From Gp1-AA133 sp963850425 (GTDB taxonomy: Bacteria > Acidobacteriota > Terriglobia > Terriglobales > Acidobacteriaceae), in the NCBI GenBank assembly GCA_963850425.1, contig CAWKLF010000007.1, forward strand, positions 186,001 through 250,000: 64,000 nucleotides of DNA, given 5' to 3'. The number at the start of each line of letters is the position of its first letter. The stretch's first letter is position 1. Shown here piece after piece: positions 43,768-52,723 of the stretch. The notes under the pieces were generated by a model. It did no database searches. It was not told the DNA's origin and saw nothing but the letters and a program-made list of their open reading frames with translations. The translations under genes and the position numbers were made by a program.

Positions 43768-45867
43768 ATGCATCCCCAAATTCTGAAAGCTCGATTGCAC
43801 GATGTTTTCCGAGTAATGCTGTTGGTTAGTCTGGCATCACTGACCAGCGCTGTGTTTGCTGAGGTGCAGCCGCAACTTAACGTCATGCCCATGCCGGCAT
43901 CGGTGCAGATCGCATCCGGGCAACTCACCATCGATCGCAGCTTTACTGTCTCGGTTGAAGGCTCGAAAGACGACATGGTGGAGCGGGCCGTCGATCGATT
44001 CAAGGATCAGCTGAACCGGCGTACAGCGATTCTTCTACAGAAGCCGGTCGACCCGGGGCACACGACGCTCACGGTTCACGCCGACCGTGGCAGTCAGAAA
44101 GTGCAGAAGGTGGGCGACGATGAGTCCTATGACCTCACCGTCACTGCCTCCGGCGCCAAACTCACTGCACCGAATCCGCTCGGAGTTCTGCACGGGCTCG
44201 AGACGTTTCTGCAGCTGATCACCGTGACGCCGACTGGCTTTTCTGTCCCGGCGGTCACGATTCACGACCAACCTCGCTTCGTCTGGCGCGGCACGCTCAT
44301 CGACGTGGGCCGGCATTTTATTCCCATCGATGTGCTGAAGCGCAACATTGACGGGATGGCCGCGGTCAAGATGAACGTGCTGCACTGGCATCTCTACGAC
44401 AGCGAAGGTTTTCGCATTGAGAGCAAGAAATTTCCGAAGCTGCAGGAACAAGGCTCCGACGGGCGTTATTACACGCAGGAAGAGATTCGCGACTTCATTG
44501 CGTACGCGCATGATCGTGGCGTGCGTATCATGCCGGAGTTCGAAATGCCGGGACACAGCCGGTCGATGTACGTCGGCTACCCGGAACTCGCGAGCGGCAG
44601 CGGTCCGTACAAGATGGAACCGGGTGCGCCCGATGCGGAGATGGATCCGACAAAAGATGGCACCTACAAGTTCCTCGACAAATTCCTGGAAGAGATGGCG
44701 GGGCTCTTCCCCGATGAGTACCTCCATATCGGCGGAGACGAAGTTGCCGGGAAGGAATGGGAGGTCAATCCGAAGATTCAAGCTTTTATGCGCGAGCACG
44801 GCATGAAGAACAAGCAGGATTTGCAGGCGTACTTCAACCAGCGCCTGCAGAAGATCGTTGCCAAGCACCACAAGATCATGGTGGGCTGGGATGAGGTGCT
44901 GCATCCAGACCTTCCAAAAAGTGTTGTGGTGCAGTCGTGGCGCGGGCAGGAGTCGCTGGCGACAGCCGCGAAGCAGGGCTATCGCGGGATGCTTTCATTC
45001 GGTTACTACCTCGACCTGATGTGGCCGGCGTCGCGGCATTACGCGGTAGAGCCGCTGAGCGGAGAGGGCGCATCTCTCAACGCGGAAGAAAAGGCGCGCA
45101 TTTTGGGTGGCGAGTCGTGCATGTGGTCGGAGTTCGTGACCCCGGAGAACATCGACTCCAGAATCTGGCCTCGGAATGCGGCGATTGCCGAGCGACTGTG
45201 GTCTCCCGCCAGCGTGGCGGATTCAGCCTCGATGTACGAACGGCTTGCGCAGGTGAGTGAGCGGCTCGAGACCTTGGGTCTGACGCATCGGACCTCATTG
45301 GGCCCGGCACTTGACCGCATCGCGGGGCCAAGTGACGTCAGTCCGTTGCGGACGCTGGCGAACGTAGTTGAACCGGTAAAGGACTACACGCGCATGGACA
45401 ACATGAAGGGTCCGCTTGACTTCCGGGCACCACTGAACCGTTTGGTCGATACGGCGCGTCCGGAGAGCGAACAGGCGAGACGTTTTCATGATGCCGTGCA
45501 AGCGTACGTTGCGAGCGGTCACAGGGATCGCGCTGCCGAAGCTGCTATTCGAGGACAGTTGGCTGCGTGGCGCGACAACGATCCGCGGCTCCATCCCATG
45601 CTCGACGGCTCGTTTCTGATGGGAGAGTTGGCACCGTTATCTTCGGATCTTTCCATCGTGGGCTTCGCCGGTTTGTTTGCGCTCGACTACCTCGAGAGTG
45701 GGACGCCCTCACCCACCACATGGAGAACACAGCAACTCAACCTTCTCGACGTTGCCGCTGCGCCGCACGCTGATCTGCTGCTGGTCATCGTGCCTTCAGT
45801 GAAGCACCTGGTCGAGGCTAGCGGACCGGTCGAGGTTGGCGGACAGGCGCCGCCAGGCAAAAACTAG
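43768..45867 (+). CDS. Beta-N-acetylhexosaminidase, GH20
   Basis: 699 residues. Signal peptide (about 1-31), a GH20b-type N-terminal domain (about 38-170) and a TIM-barrel GH20 domain (about 175-510). The catalytic pair is in HIGGDEV with Asp324 and Glu325 (substrate-assisted mechanism), and the family motifs VDVGRHFIPI-like, MNVLHWHLYDSEGFRIE, RIMPEFEMPGHS and VVQSWRGQES are present. It removes terminal GlcNAc/GalNAc, probably from chitin or peptidoglycan fragments in the periplasm. A C-terminal domain (about 520-699) follows the barrel. GAGGAACA precedes the ATG. It is a single gene. Confidence 0.94.
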   Translation: MHPQILKARLHDVFRVMLLVSLASLTSAVFAEVQPQLNVMPMPASVQIASGQLTIDRSFTVSVEGSKDDMVERAVDRFKDQLNRRTAILLQKPVDPGHTTLTVHADRGSQKVQKVGDDESYDLTVTASGAKLTAPNPLGVLHGLETFLQLITVTPTGFSVPAVTIHDQPRFVWRGTLIDVGRHFIPIDVLKRNIDGMAAVKMNVLHWHLYDSEGFRIESKKFPKLQEQGSDGRYYTQEEIRDFIAYAHDRGVRIMPEFEMPGHSRSMYVGYPELASGSGPYKMEPGAPDAEMDPTKDGTYKFLDKFLEEMAGLFPDEYLHIGGDEVAGKEWEVNPKIQAFMREHGMKNKQDLQAYFNQRLQKIVAKHHKIMVGWDEVLHPDLPKSVVVQSWRGQESLATAAKQGYRGMLSFGYYLDLMWPASRHYAVEPLSGEGASLNAEEKARILGGESCMWSEFVTPENIDSRIWPRNAAIAERLWSPASVADSASMYERLAQVSERLETLGLTHRTSLGPALDRIAGPSDVSPLRTLANVVEPVKDYTRMDNMKGPLDFRAPLNRLVDTARPESEQARRFHDAVQAYVASGHRDRAAEAAIRGQLAAWRDNDPRLHPMLDGSFLMGELAPLSSDLSIVGFAGLFALDYLESGTPSPTTWRTQQLNLLDVAAAPHADLLLVIVPSVKHLVEASGPVEVGGQAPPGKN

Positions 45868-46038
45868 CGCGATCCCGGGGCCGCTTGTCTTTTCAGCTGG
45901 TCAGGAAAAGCTTGAACCGCAAAGGTTGTAAAGGACGCCGTCATGGTCGCCAAGAAAGGTATCCGGCGATTAGCCGTAAAAGACTGATCGCATTGCTCTT
46001 ATAAAGCCGCACAAAGGCTTTCGGAGCCGCTACAATAG

Positions 46039-46087
46039 TGATCCACTACTGAATCATATCTATTGACAGTGATCCACTTATGGATCA
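46039..46087 (+). promoter_or_regulatory. Tandem palindromic operators with an overlapping promoter
   Basis: Two 18-base sites: TGATCC-N6-GAATCA at 46039-46056 (one mismatch) and TGATCC-N6-GGATCA at 46070-46087 (perfect), 31 bases apart, about three helical turns. The second fills the spacer between TTGACA (46063-46068) and CATGCT (46086-46091), so binding there would block RNA polymerase. They stand 37 bases before the first gene of the cassette. Confidence 0.75.
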
Positions 46088-46123
46088 TGCTTGGGGCTGG
46101 GATGCCCCGCGGCAGGAGGACCC

Positions 46124-46468
46124 GTGCCAGCGGATGGCAGCATCTACAAAACGATCCCGCAACCGCGTTACGCGCAGGAACTGGCGCGGCTGGAAGATCC
46201 GGCGGTCGTGGAGGAGATCAAGGCCGCTGAAGAAGCGATCGCGCATTCGCCGTATCAGCCGGAGCCGAAGACAGCATACAAGCTGTTGTCGCCGCCCGAG
46301 ACCAGCGACAAACCGGAGCCTCTGGAGCTGATGGTGACCGTCCTTCGGATGCAGATCGTGAAAAGCGGGTTCATGTTGAGTTACACGATTCGCGAGTCCG
46401 GACAGCTGGTGTACCTGGAAGACCTCGATCTTCCCTTCAAGTACCGGCTGCCGAAGTTTCAACCGTGA
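46124..46468 (+). CDS. Small basic protein, first gene of the HTH cassette (possibly toxin-like)
   Basis: 114 residues. A helical N-terminal part (YAQELARLEDPAVVEEIKAAEEAIAH) is followed by a beta-rich half (RMQIVKSGFMLSYTIRESGQ, LVYLEDLDLPFKYRLP). The order, helix pair then beta sheet with a YTIRESG-type strand, is loosely like RelE/HigB-type toxins, but no catalytic residues can be assigned. GTG 46124 is preferred because AGGAGG (46114-46119) lies 4 bases upstream. It is 6 bases upstream of the HTH gene. The toxin reading is inference; the safe call is a hypothetical protein. Confidence 0.6.
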   Translation: MPADGSIYKTIPQPRYAQELARLEDPAVVEEIKAAEEAIAHSPYQPEPKTAYKLLSPPETSDKPEPLELMVTVLRMQIVKSGFMLSYTIRESGQLVYLEDLDLPFKYRLPKFQP

Positions 46469-46474
46469 GGGAAA

Positions 46475-46942
46475 ATGAAATTCGAATTGGCCGACAAGGA
46501 TGTGAAGCTAGTGGACGGAAAGTTTGTGCAGCTTCCGATGAAGCGCTTTGTGGCCCTGACCGATTACGTGGAGAATCTGGAGTCGCGGTTATTGGCCGCG
46601 GAAGTAAACCTGCGTGAGTCCGCCAGGGTTGGCACGGAAATGGAAGCCATGCCCACCACCGCTGCCAAGGAGGGTCTTCCGCAGGAGGAAGTTCGCCAGG
46701 TTGAAAGCGTGTTACGCCGCCTGGAACCAGCCCAGTTGCGGAAGGCCATGGATGACAAGCGCGTTTCGGTGCGGCGGCTGGCCATCCTGACCGGAATCCC
46801 CTACGCGACGCTTTACCGCTACGTACACGGGGCTGCTGTGCCCACGCATGCTGCCAAGAACATCTGGCTCACGCTCAGCAAAATCAAGAAGCGTCATTGG
46901 CAGCAGGGTGCGACCGCGGGTGCGGCTAAGGAGCGGCGGTGA
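46475..46942 (+). CDS. HTH DNA-binding protein (Xre-like)
   Basis: 155 residues. An N-terminal coiled-coil-like segment (about 25-60), a linker, then a helix-turn-helix at about 97-120 (VSVRRLAILTGIPYATLYRYV) followed by a basic C-terminus. The HTH is of the Xre/lambda-repressor or HigA-antitoxin type. It is the natural candidate to bind the tandem palindromes at 46039-46087. It lies in an operon with the gene 6 bases upstream and the membrane gene 3 bases downstream. Confidence 0.65.
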   Translation: MKFELADKDVKLVDGKFVQLPMKRFVALTDYVENLESRLLAAEVNLRESARVGTEMEAMPTTAAKEGLPQEEVRQVESVLRRLEPAQLRKAMDDKRVSVRRLAILTGIPYATLYRYVHGAAVPTHAAKNIWLTLSKIKKRHWQQGATAGAAKERR

Positions 46943-46945
46943 TCG

Positions 46946-47362
46946 ATGGCGCAAAACGTGGCCGGTCCGCACGGCTCTGAAGACCCAAATACCATCGCTG
47001 CCGCGGAGAAGCTGAAGTTTTTCTCCGAACACGTCCGTGGCGTGCTCACACTGGCAAGCGCCGCCGTGCCCGCGATCGTAGGTGTTTTCGGCTTGCTGTT
47101 CCGGAAAGACGCCAGCGGCAACGAAGTCCTTCCAGCTTTTGCGAAGACCTGGCTGATCCTTCCCGCCCTGGCTGTACTGTCGTTCCTGATTTCTATCCTT
47201 GCGGGCGTGACCTACAGCTACTATCTCTGCAAGAAGACTGATCAGCTTGAGATACGTATCCCAAAGCTTGATTTCGCTTCGATGGCGTTGCATCTCTTCT
47301 TTGGCGTCGGCGTGGTGCTGTTTTCTGCCTGGGCGTTTCTGATGATCTTCGAACTTCGCTGA
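46946..47362 (+). CDS. Three-TM membrane protein of the HTH cassette
   Basis: 138 residues with three hydrophobic segments (about 33-52, 69-94 and 111-134) and an N-terminal amphipathic stretch (AEKLKFFSEHVRGVL). There are no recognisable pump or channel motifs. It begins 3 bases after the HTH stop (TGA-TCG-ATG), so it is almost certainly cotranscribed. Its role beside an HTH protein and a small basic protein is unknown; a membrane effector is possible but not shown. Confidence 0.6.
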   Translation: MAQNVAGPHGSEDPNTIAAAEKLKFFSEHVRGVLTLASAAVPAIVGVFGLLFRKDASGNEVLPAFAKTWLILPALAVLSFLISILAGVTYSYYLCKKTDQLEIRIPKLDFASMALHLFFGVGVVLFSAWAFLMIFELR

Positions 47363-47448
47363 GCACCAGAATCCAAGCGCGCACAATCGCACAGACTTTT
47401 CGTGGATACTGATGGGGGAAAGAGGGGGAAGCGGGGGGAAGTACCGCT

Positions 47449-47892
47449 CTAGTTGCTCACGTGATCCACTACAAAGGCGCGCAGGTCGCGCAGCATCGAC
47501 TCAACATCATCCTTGGAAACTTCAGACCACAAGCCGTTCATCGCCTTTGCATGCAAGCTGGTGTATTCCGACAGCTGCTGTTCGACCAAACTGTCATACA
47601 CACCCTGACGAGCCAGCTCTGCAATCATTCCATCCACGGTGGGGCGCGATAGGGATACGCTGTTGTCGGCGCATAAACGACGCAAGGTTTCTTCCATCGC
47701 ATCGCCCGCCAGAATTGCCGCGCTCTGATGACGGCCCATGTTCAAGTAGTTTTGCGCTTCCGCCAGAAACTCTCCGCACAGATCCATTCCCTCAAGATCC
47801 GCCACCGTAATGGTTTCAGCCGGAGTATCCGTGGAACCGAAGGTCCAGGCGGCTTTCAATACGGCCATGCCGCGAGTAATGTCCATCCACAT
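47449..47892 (-). CDS. HEPN-like protein with degenerate catalytic motif
   Basis: 147 residues, all-helical. The part FLAEAQNYLNMGRHQSAAILAGDAMEETLRRL then VEQQLSEYTSLHAKAMNGLW then VESMLRDLRAFVVDHV matches the HEPN/DUF4145 layout (helix pair, RX4H loop, helix). In active HEPN ribonucleases the loop reads R-N-x-x-x-H; here the aligned residues are H-A-K-A-M-N, so both catalytic positions look lost. AAAGGAA about 8 bases before ATG 47892 supports translation. It converges on the three-gene cassette. Role unknown. Confidence 0.65.
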   Translation of the reverse strand: MWMDITRGMAVLKAAWTFGSTDTPAETITVADLEGMDLCGEFLAEAQNYLNMGRHQSAAILAGDAMEETLRRLCADNSVSLSRPTVDGMIAELARQGVYDSLVEQQLSEYTSLHAKAMNGLWSEVSKDDVESMLRDLRAFVVDHVSN

Positions 47893-48187
47893 CTGAATTT
47901 CCTTTCTTCGTAGGGCAGTTTTGGGTGTTTCGCCGTACGTTACAGGAGTATTCGCAGGTAACGTTCCATCGGTTTCAAAACGGGACTTACTTTCGGTTAC
48001 CTTCGGATACGTGTTCGGATTTCTAGGGTTTACGAGGGCCGGGGAATGGTTGGGCAGTCTGCCGACAGGGCCCCGACCAGCTCCTGTGGCCCTCCAGTTC
48101 GCCGGATTCCGTCACTTGTAAAGCGATAATTTGGCAGATGGCACGAAAGTGCCATGCGGAAGGCGACTGCTGCTGCGGGTCCGTACT

Positions 48188-49840
48188 TTACTTGCACAAC
48201 TCTGTCGTCAGCACTTCGCGCCGTCGCGCCGCCATACGGTCGACGCGTGTCAGCACGAACATATAAATGCTGAATGACAACCCGGCGAGTGCGAAGAAGA
48301 TGACGATCGCCAACCTTTCGCGACCGTAGGAGCGCGCGATCAGAAGAGTCGCCGCCGCAATTCCAACCACGAGGATTTGGATTGCGAAGCTGGCCAGCAC
48401 CGTAGTCTGCGAAGCGCGCTGGCGTCCGAAGGTTCCGAACTCGGTTTTCTTCGGAGAGTACAACGACAGCAGATTGCCCGCAGCCAGATTAATGGGCGCG
48501 GCGAATAAGAGCCCGCTGAGCGTAATCAGCAGCGTTTCGGCTGTTGGCGGACGAAACAGCAGCGACACCCCGATCCACAACGCGATTAATTCGACCGCCA
48601 GCACTCCCATGTGCGCGATATTCTTGCCGATCATCACACTGCGAAAGCTGGCGGGCGATACCAGAAAGAATTGGATTCCACCGGCATCGTGTCCAAAGTT
48701 GTTGTAGATCAGATTGGTCAGCAGTAACAACGAGTAAGCTGCGCCCACCGGCAAGGCCAGGTCCGGCCAGTGCTGCAGGAATCCAGCGCTGTTACCGGAA
48801 CGTCCACCTAAACCAAACACAAAGAGCATGACGATCGGGGTGATGAAAGTCAGAAGAACGGGACCGCTTCGCGACAGGTAGCGGTACTCCTTTTCGACTA
48901 CCGCCCCAGCTTCACGCGGAAGTCCCGGAAGATCCCATCCAAGTCGGATGTCCGGAGCCGTTCGACGCGCATCGCGCTGGCCCACAACCTCGCTCAGATT
49001 CTCTCCGCGAAATTGCGCGTGCAGCCGAACACTCAAGATGCGCAGGAAGGCGATCCCGTACAGGCCGAGGGCACCCAGAAAACACAAGGCCGGCACCCGC
49101 TGCCCGGATGCTCCACTGGCCAAGGCGCCGGCTGCAATCCCCGGCGGCAGCACGGCCTGCACTGGATTCGCAAAGCGTCCTGCCCAATGGAATGCCGCGT
49201 TCGAACGATCGCCGTACCGGTTCAGCATGGGACCCACCAGCTGCAGGCTGATCATCGCCACAAAGAACAGCACGGCAAAGATCTCGCGCGTACGTCTCTG
49301 CCCCAGCCAGCGCTCGACCCAGGCAAAAAGCATTTGCGTGAGCAACATGTTTATGATCGCGAATACGAGCAGAACAAGAAAGGCCCAAGGCAACAGGGCC
49401 GGACGCGCCCAGCCAATTCCCAGCATGATCCCGATCAACCACAAGCTGCCCAGCAGAGTTGCGGGATCGAATGCTCCATACGCGAGCCTGACCATTACAT
49501 AGGCGCGGTAGGTGAGCGGAAACCGGAGGAGATTCGAGGAGTCCATCGACTCGGTGAGCGCGGTGGCCATCACAGGGAAAAGTTGCCAGAAGAGGAAGAC
49601 TGGCCAGAGCAGCAAAGCCAGGCCGTCGTACTTACCGTTCGAGACGAAAATCCACGCGCCCGCTCCCAGAAGGATCGCGCCTCCCAAGCCGCCGCAAGTG
49701 ATCACGATGCCGATGACGATGCGCGAGAACAGTTCCAGCGCGCCGCGTTTGGAACGCAGCGAATGCACAAAGATCAGCCAGCGGACGCTGGCGATGGCCG
49801 CGAGCTGCCCGCGCGATTCCGCCGAAACTAGCCGAGCCAC
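48188..49840 (-). CDS. ABC transporter permease
   Basis: 550 residues with about twelve hydrophobic segments and a long central loop (about 275-320) containing REAGAVVEKEYRYLSRSG. The pattern fits ABC-2-type exporter permeases fused as two halves. The start (49840) overlaps the ATP-binding gene stop by 13 bases, so both are cotranslated. The exported substrate is unknown. No periplasmic binding protein is present, consistent with export rather than import. Confidence 0.88.
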   Translation of the reverse strand: MARLVSAESRGQLAAIASVRWLIFVHSLRSKRGALELFSRIVIGIVITCGGLGGAILLGAGAWIFVSNGKYDGLALLLWPVFLFWQLFPVMATALTESMDSSNLLRFPLTYRAYVMVRLAYGAFDPATLLGSLWLIGIMLGIGWARPALLPWAFLVLLVFAIINMLLTQMLFAWVERWLGQRRTREIFAVLFFVAMISLQLVGPMLNRYGDRSNAAFHWAGRFANPVQAVLPPGIAAGALASGASGQRVPALCFLGALGLYGIAFLRILSVRLHAQFRGENLSEVVGQRDARRTAPDIRLGWDLPGLPREAGAVVEKEYRYLSRSGPVLLTFITPIVMLFVFGLGGRSGNSAGFLQHWPDLALPVGAAYSLLLLTNLIYNNFGHDAGGIQFFLVSPASFRSVMIGKNIAHMGVLAVELIALWIGVSLLFRPPTAETLLITLSGLLFAAPINLAAGNLLSLYSPKKTEFGTFGRQRASQTTVLASFAIQILVVGIAAATLLIARSYGRERLAIVIFFALAGLSFSIYMFVLTRVDRMAARRREVLTTELCK

Positions 49841-50670
49841 GAGAGCTCCTGTTCCACCGAGCGAGTCCCGCCGACGGTGCGCAGGAAGATCTCTTCGAGC
49901 GTCAGCTTACCTCGAGCTTCCTGAGCTCCGGCCGGCCATTGCGCTTCCGCACCAGTGCGCAACTCTTCGAGCGAACCCTGCGCAACCAGCCTGCCCCGAT
50001 CAATGATCGCAACATGACTGCACAGGCGCTCCACGATCTCGAGCACGTGCGACGTAAGAAAAATCGTCGCTCCGCGTGCGATCATGCCCTGCAACATCGA
50101 CTTGAGGGTGCCGGCAGCAATCGCGTCCACGCCTTCGAAGGGTTCATCGAGAAACAGGATTTTCGGCCCGTGAATGACGGCCGCGGCCAGCGCTAACTTC
50201 TTCTGCATCCCGTGGGAGTAGTCGGTAACCAGTTTCCGCGGTTCATTGGCCAGTTGCATGAAGTCCAGCAGTTCGCCGGTGCGCTTCGCCGTGGTTTCAC
50301 GATCAAGCCCATACATCCGGCCCACGAAGGTCAGATACTCAGCGCCCGTCAATCGTCCGAATAAAGCCAGGCCTTCCGGCACCACGCCAATTTGACGCTT
50401 CACGTCGGTAGTGCGCCGGGCGAAATCGAGTCCCAGGATCTCCATGCGACCCGAAGTCGGAGCCAGCAGCCCGGTCAGCATCTTGATGGTCGTGGACTTC
50501 CCCGCCCCGTTCGGCCCCAGAAATCCGAAAAACTGCCCTGGCGCTACCCGCAGGTTCACGTTTTCCACCGCCACCAGCTCGCCGAAACGGCGGGTCAGAT
50601 TTTCAGTGGAGATGGCGGGACTATTTGGGGAGAAATCGGAATTTCCGTTCGATTGGACAGCTTCAGGCAT
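49828..50670 (-). CDS. ABC transporter ATP-binding protein
   Basis: 280 residues with Walker A GPNGAGKST, Q-loop region (VPEGLALFGRLTG), the signature YSHGMQKKLALA, which replaces LSGGQ, Walker B LFLDEPFEGVD, and the switch His (TSHVLEI). This degenerate signature is typical of the exporter type represented by Bacillus EcsA/YxlF. It powers the permease encoded just downstream. ATG 50670 has no strong site. It is upstream of the peptide/MNIO unit but separated by 130 bases. Confidence 0.93.
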   Translation of the reverse strand: MPEAVQSNGNSDFSPNSPAISTENLTRRFGELVAVENVNLRVAPGQFFGFLGPNGAGKSTTIKMLTGLLAPTSGRMEILGLDFARRTTDVKRQIGVVPEGLALFGRLTGAEYLTFVGRMYGLDRETTAKRTGELLDFMQLANEPRKLVTDYSHGMQKKLALAAAVIHGPKILFLDEPFEGVDAIAAGTLKSMLQGMIARGATIFLTSHVLEIVERLCSHVAIIDRGRLVAQGSLEELRTGAEAQWPAGAQEARGKLTLEEIFLRTVGGTRSVEQELSWLG

Positions 50671-50800
50671 CGAGCTCTGAATCTAGCACAAGCCCGATGC
50701 GGCCGGTAACCTGCGCGCTTCGCGGAACATAACTACGCTGGGGCGGCTGGGAGAATTCGGCGTCACCATGCATTAGCGTTCTAAATTCCCGGGCACGAAC

Positions 50801-52255
50801 CTAGTGAATGACATCCACCGCGGAAAACGCATCGGCATCGGCATGCACAAGATCAGGCGTCAACCGGATTTCAAAAGTTCCTCGGGTAACTTCCGGCGGA
50901 CGTCGTCCCGCGCCCAAGGCCCGCAGCAAAGGCAGCGGATCCGCGCCGAACGGCACCGAACGTTCCTCGCCATCCAGTGCCACCGCGATTACCGCGCAAT
51001 CGTATTCCAACACTTCCGGCAGAAACGGAACGTATGGCTTGTGTTCGCGCAGGAAAGCGGCGAACGCCTGCGCTTCATCGAGCGCAAAAGGCTGCGGCGG
51101 ATGCGTTATCCAGAACTCCGCCAGCAACTGCTCGAGGTAACCCGTGCCTCGCTCCAGCATGATCAGTCGGGACGAAAGACGGAGCGTGCGCACCACCATC
51201 GATCCTCGAAATCTCTCGACCATTTCGCGAACCACGGCGAGCCCTGGATCGTGTCGTAGTTGATCCGCCAGTGGTGCGGAACATGGCCGGTGCACGGTCA
51301 GCCTGGCCAGTGTTTGTTCCCAGTCGATTGGCGCAGGCGCCGGATCGTACGTTGGGGGATCCTGCCGCACGGGCGATCGGGCCGAAGTCTTCGTATTCCG
51401 CCGGTCCCATAACCGGTGCAGTTCTTCAAGCTGCGACCGGTATTCGGTGCCTCCCAGTTTTCGAAAGTAGGCTGGGTAGAGTTCGAAAACGATCGCCTTC
51501 AGGTTCGGCAACCGCGGGATGATGCGGGCCGCCAGCTCCATCAGTTCTGCGGGCGCCACTCCCGAATGCGCGTCGAGCCAGAATCCGCGATGGCTGTGTC
51601 CTCCCGCGACATGAATCTCCCAAACACGCTCCAGCGGAAGCTGTTCGATATAGTCGGCGAGGGACTGCCGGCCGTTGCGCTCGTTAGTCCACACATTATG
51701 CAGATCCAGGAGGATGCCACAATCGGCGGCCTCAGCCACGCGCGCCACAAATTCGCCATCCGGCAGCTCTTCGGTTCGCGGCCGCAGGTAATTCACTCCG
51801 GTCTCGATCGCAAGCGGCACCGGCAGATATGCCGTCAAAGCACGTGTCGACGCCACCGCTGCGCCAACTCCCGCCATCGTCTGTCGCGGCGGCAGCAGGA
51901 AACCCGAATGCCACGTCCCGGAGTCGTCTTCCACCCGGTTGAAGCTGAGATGTTCGCTTACCCAGGGCGCCGCAAGCTCTCGCGCAATGGCAGATACCTG
52001 ATCAACATCTCCGGCAGAAGGGGCCACTGTGCCGCCGATCGGCAACGCAACACTGTGAACCAGCTTGGGAACCTTGTGCAGCCGTAGTCCCTCAAGCGAC
52101 GCCCGATCCAGGACCAGGCCGGTGGCGTCTTTCTCCCGTCGCCAGAACGACTGCGGCTCGACCTCCAGCACATCAATCAGTCCTTCATTTGCCTTCAATA
52201 CCGGCTCGAGCCCGGGGAACCAATTCACTCCGACACCAAGTTCAGGAAGATTCAT
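50801..52255 (-). CDS. DUF692 (MNIO) oxidase fused to an HvfC/BufC-like domain
   Basis: 484 residues. The N-terminal half (1-285) is a DUF692 multinuclear non-haem iron oxidase with candidate metal ligands His67, Glu101/His102, Glu151, Asp184, His186, His215, Asp228, His230 and Glu258 (motifs HSVALPIG, SEHLSF, LLDLHNVWTN, EIHVAGG, WLDAHSG, VFELYP). The C-terminal part (about 300-484) resembles the DUF2063/HvfC partner that binds MNIO enzymes and precursor peptides, here fused. MNIO enzymes modify cysteines or C-terminal residues of RiPP peptides. The gene follows the 74-residue peptide gene by 9 bases, with GAGG in ATGAGGCCTCAT just before the ATG. Confidence 0.88.
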   Translation of the reverse strand: MNLPELGVGVNWFPGLEPVLKANEGLIDVLEVEPQSFWRREKDATGLVLDRASLEGLRLHKVPKLVHSVALPIGGTVAPSAGDVDQVSAIARELAAPWVSEHLSFNRVEDDSGTWHSGFLLPPRQTMAGVGAAVASTRALTAYLPVPLAIETGVNYLRPRTEELPDGEFVARVAEAADCGILLDLHNVWTNERNGRQSLADYIEQLPLERVWEIHVAGGHSHRGFWLDAHSGVAPAELMELAARIIPRLPNLKAIVFELYPAYFRKLGGTEYRSQLEELHRLWDRRNTKTSARSPVRQDPPTYDPAPAPIDWEQTLARLTVHRPCSAPLADQLRHDPGLAVVREMVERFRGSMVVRTLRLSSRLIMLERGTGYLEQLLAEFWITHPPQPFALDEAQAFAAFLREHKPYVPFLPEVLEYDCAVIAVALDGEERSVPFGADPLPLLRALGAGRRPPEVTRGTFEIRLTPDLVHADADAFSAVDVIH

Positions 52256-52264
52256 GAGGCCTCA

Positions 52265-52489
52265 TTACTCAGCCACAGCCTCCTGCACTTGCAGAGAGGC
52301 TGGGTCAATGACAAACTCACGCGTGCGCGAAGACGTGATTTGCATGCTGGTGGAGCGGGGTACGCTGCCCAGCATTGCCGCGACGTTGGCGAGTGCTTGT
52401 TGAAACTTCTCGAGATCACAGGCCACCGATACCGGCAGCGTCACGCGGATGGGGCCAGCACCTGCTTTCTTGCCCTTGCATCCAGCCAT
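52265..52489 (-). CDS. 74-residue peptide upstream of the MNIO gene, candidate RiPP precursor
   Basis: 74 residues beginning MAGCKGKKAGAGPIRV, with Cys at 4 and 24 and no signal peptide. The middle is amphipathic helix (CDLEKFQQALANVAAMLG) and the C-terminus hydrophilic (ITSSRTREFVIDPASLQ). AAGGAG 7 bases before the ATG (52489) shows it is translated. Bufferin or methanobactin precursors usually have an N-terminal signal and several Cys, so this is not a standard one. It may be a precursor or a small accessory protein of the oxidase. Position argues strongly for a functional pair. Confidence 0.55.
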   Translation of the reverse strand: MAGCKGKKAGAGPIRVTLPVSVACDLEKFQQALANVAAMLGSVPRSTSMQITSSRTREFVIDPASLQVQEAVAE

Positions 52490-52723
52490 GACAATCTCCT
52501 TCTACGGGTTGCAGTTCTGCTTTCTGTTTGCGCGGTCGCGAGAAGTGTTCGTTGAATAGTGCCGAGCGGGTGGCAAGCGTTTCAGGGCGAAGGCGAAAAG
52601 TGTTGAGATTCAGCCAGGAGACTGGATCGGAATGACCAGGCTGTAGATAGATTGCGAGATCGGCAAGACAATAACGGAGAGAGGGCAAGGCTGGCGTCAG
52701 CCTTACCCTGCAGGATCGCTGGG

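Noticed and set aside
43553..43786. 77-codon open frame between dxs and the GH20 gene
   Set aside because: No ribosome binding site or conserved motif, and it overlaps the GH20 start by 19 bases.
47921..48121. 66-codon open frame between the HEPN-like and ABC permease genes
   Set aside because: No ribosome binding site and no recognisable family; the hydrophobic look is not enough.
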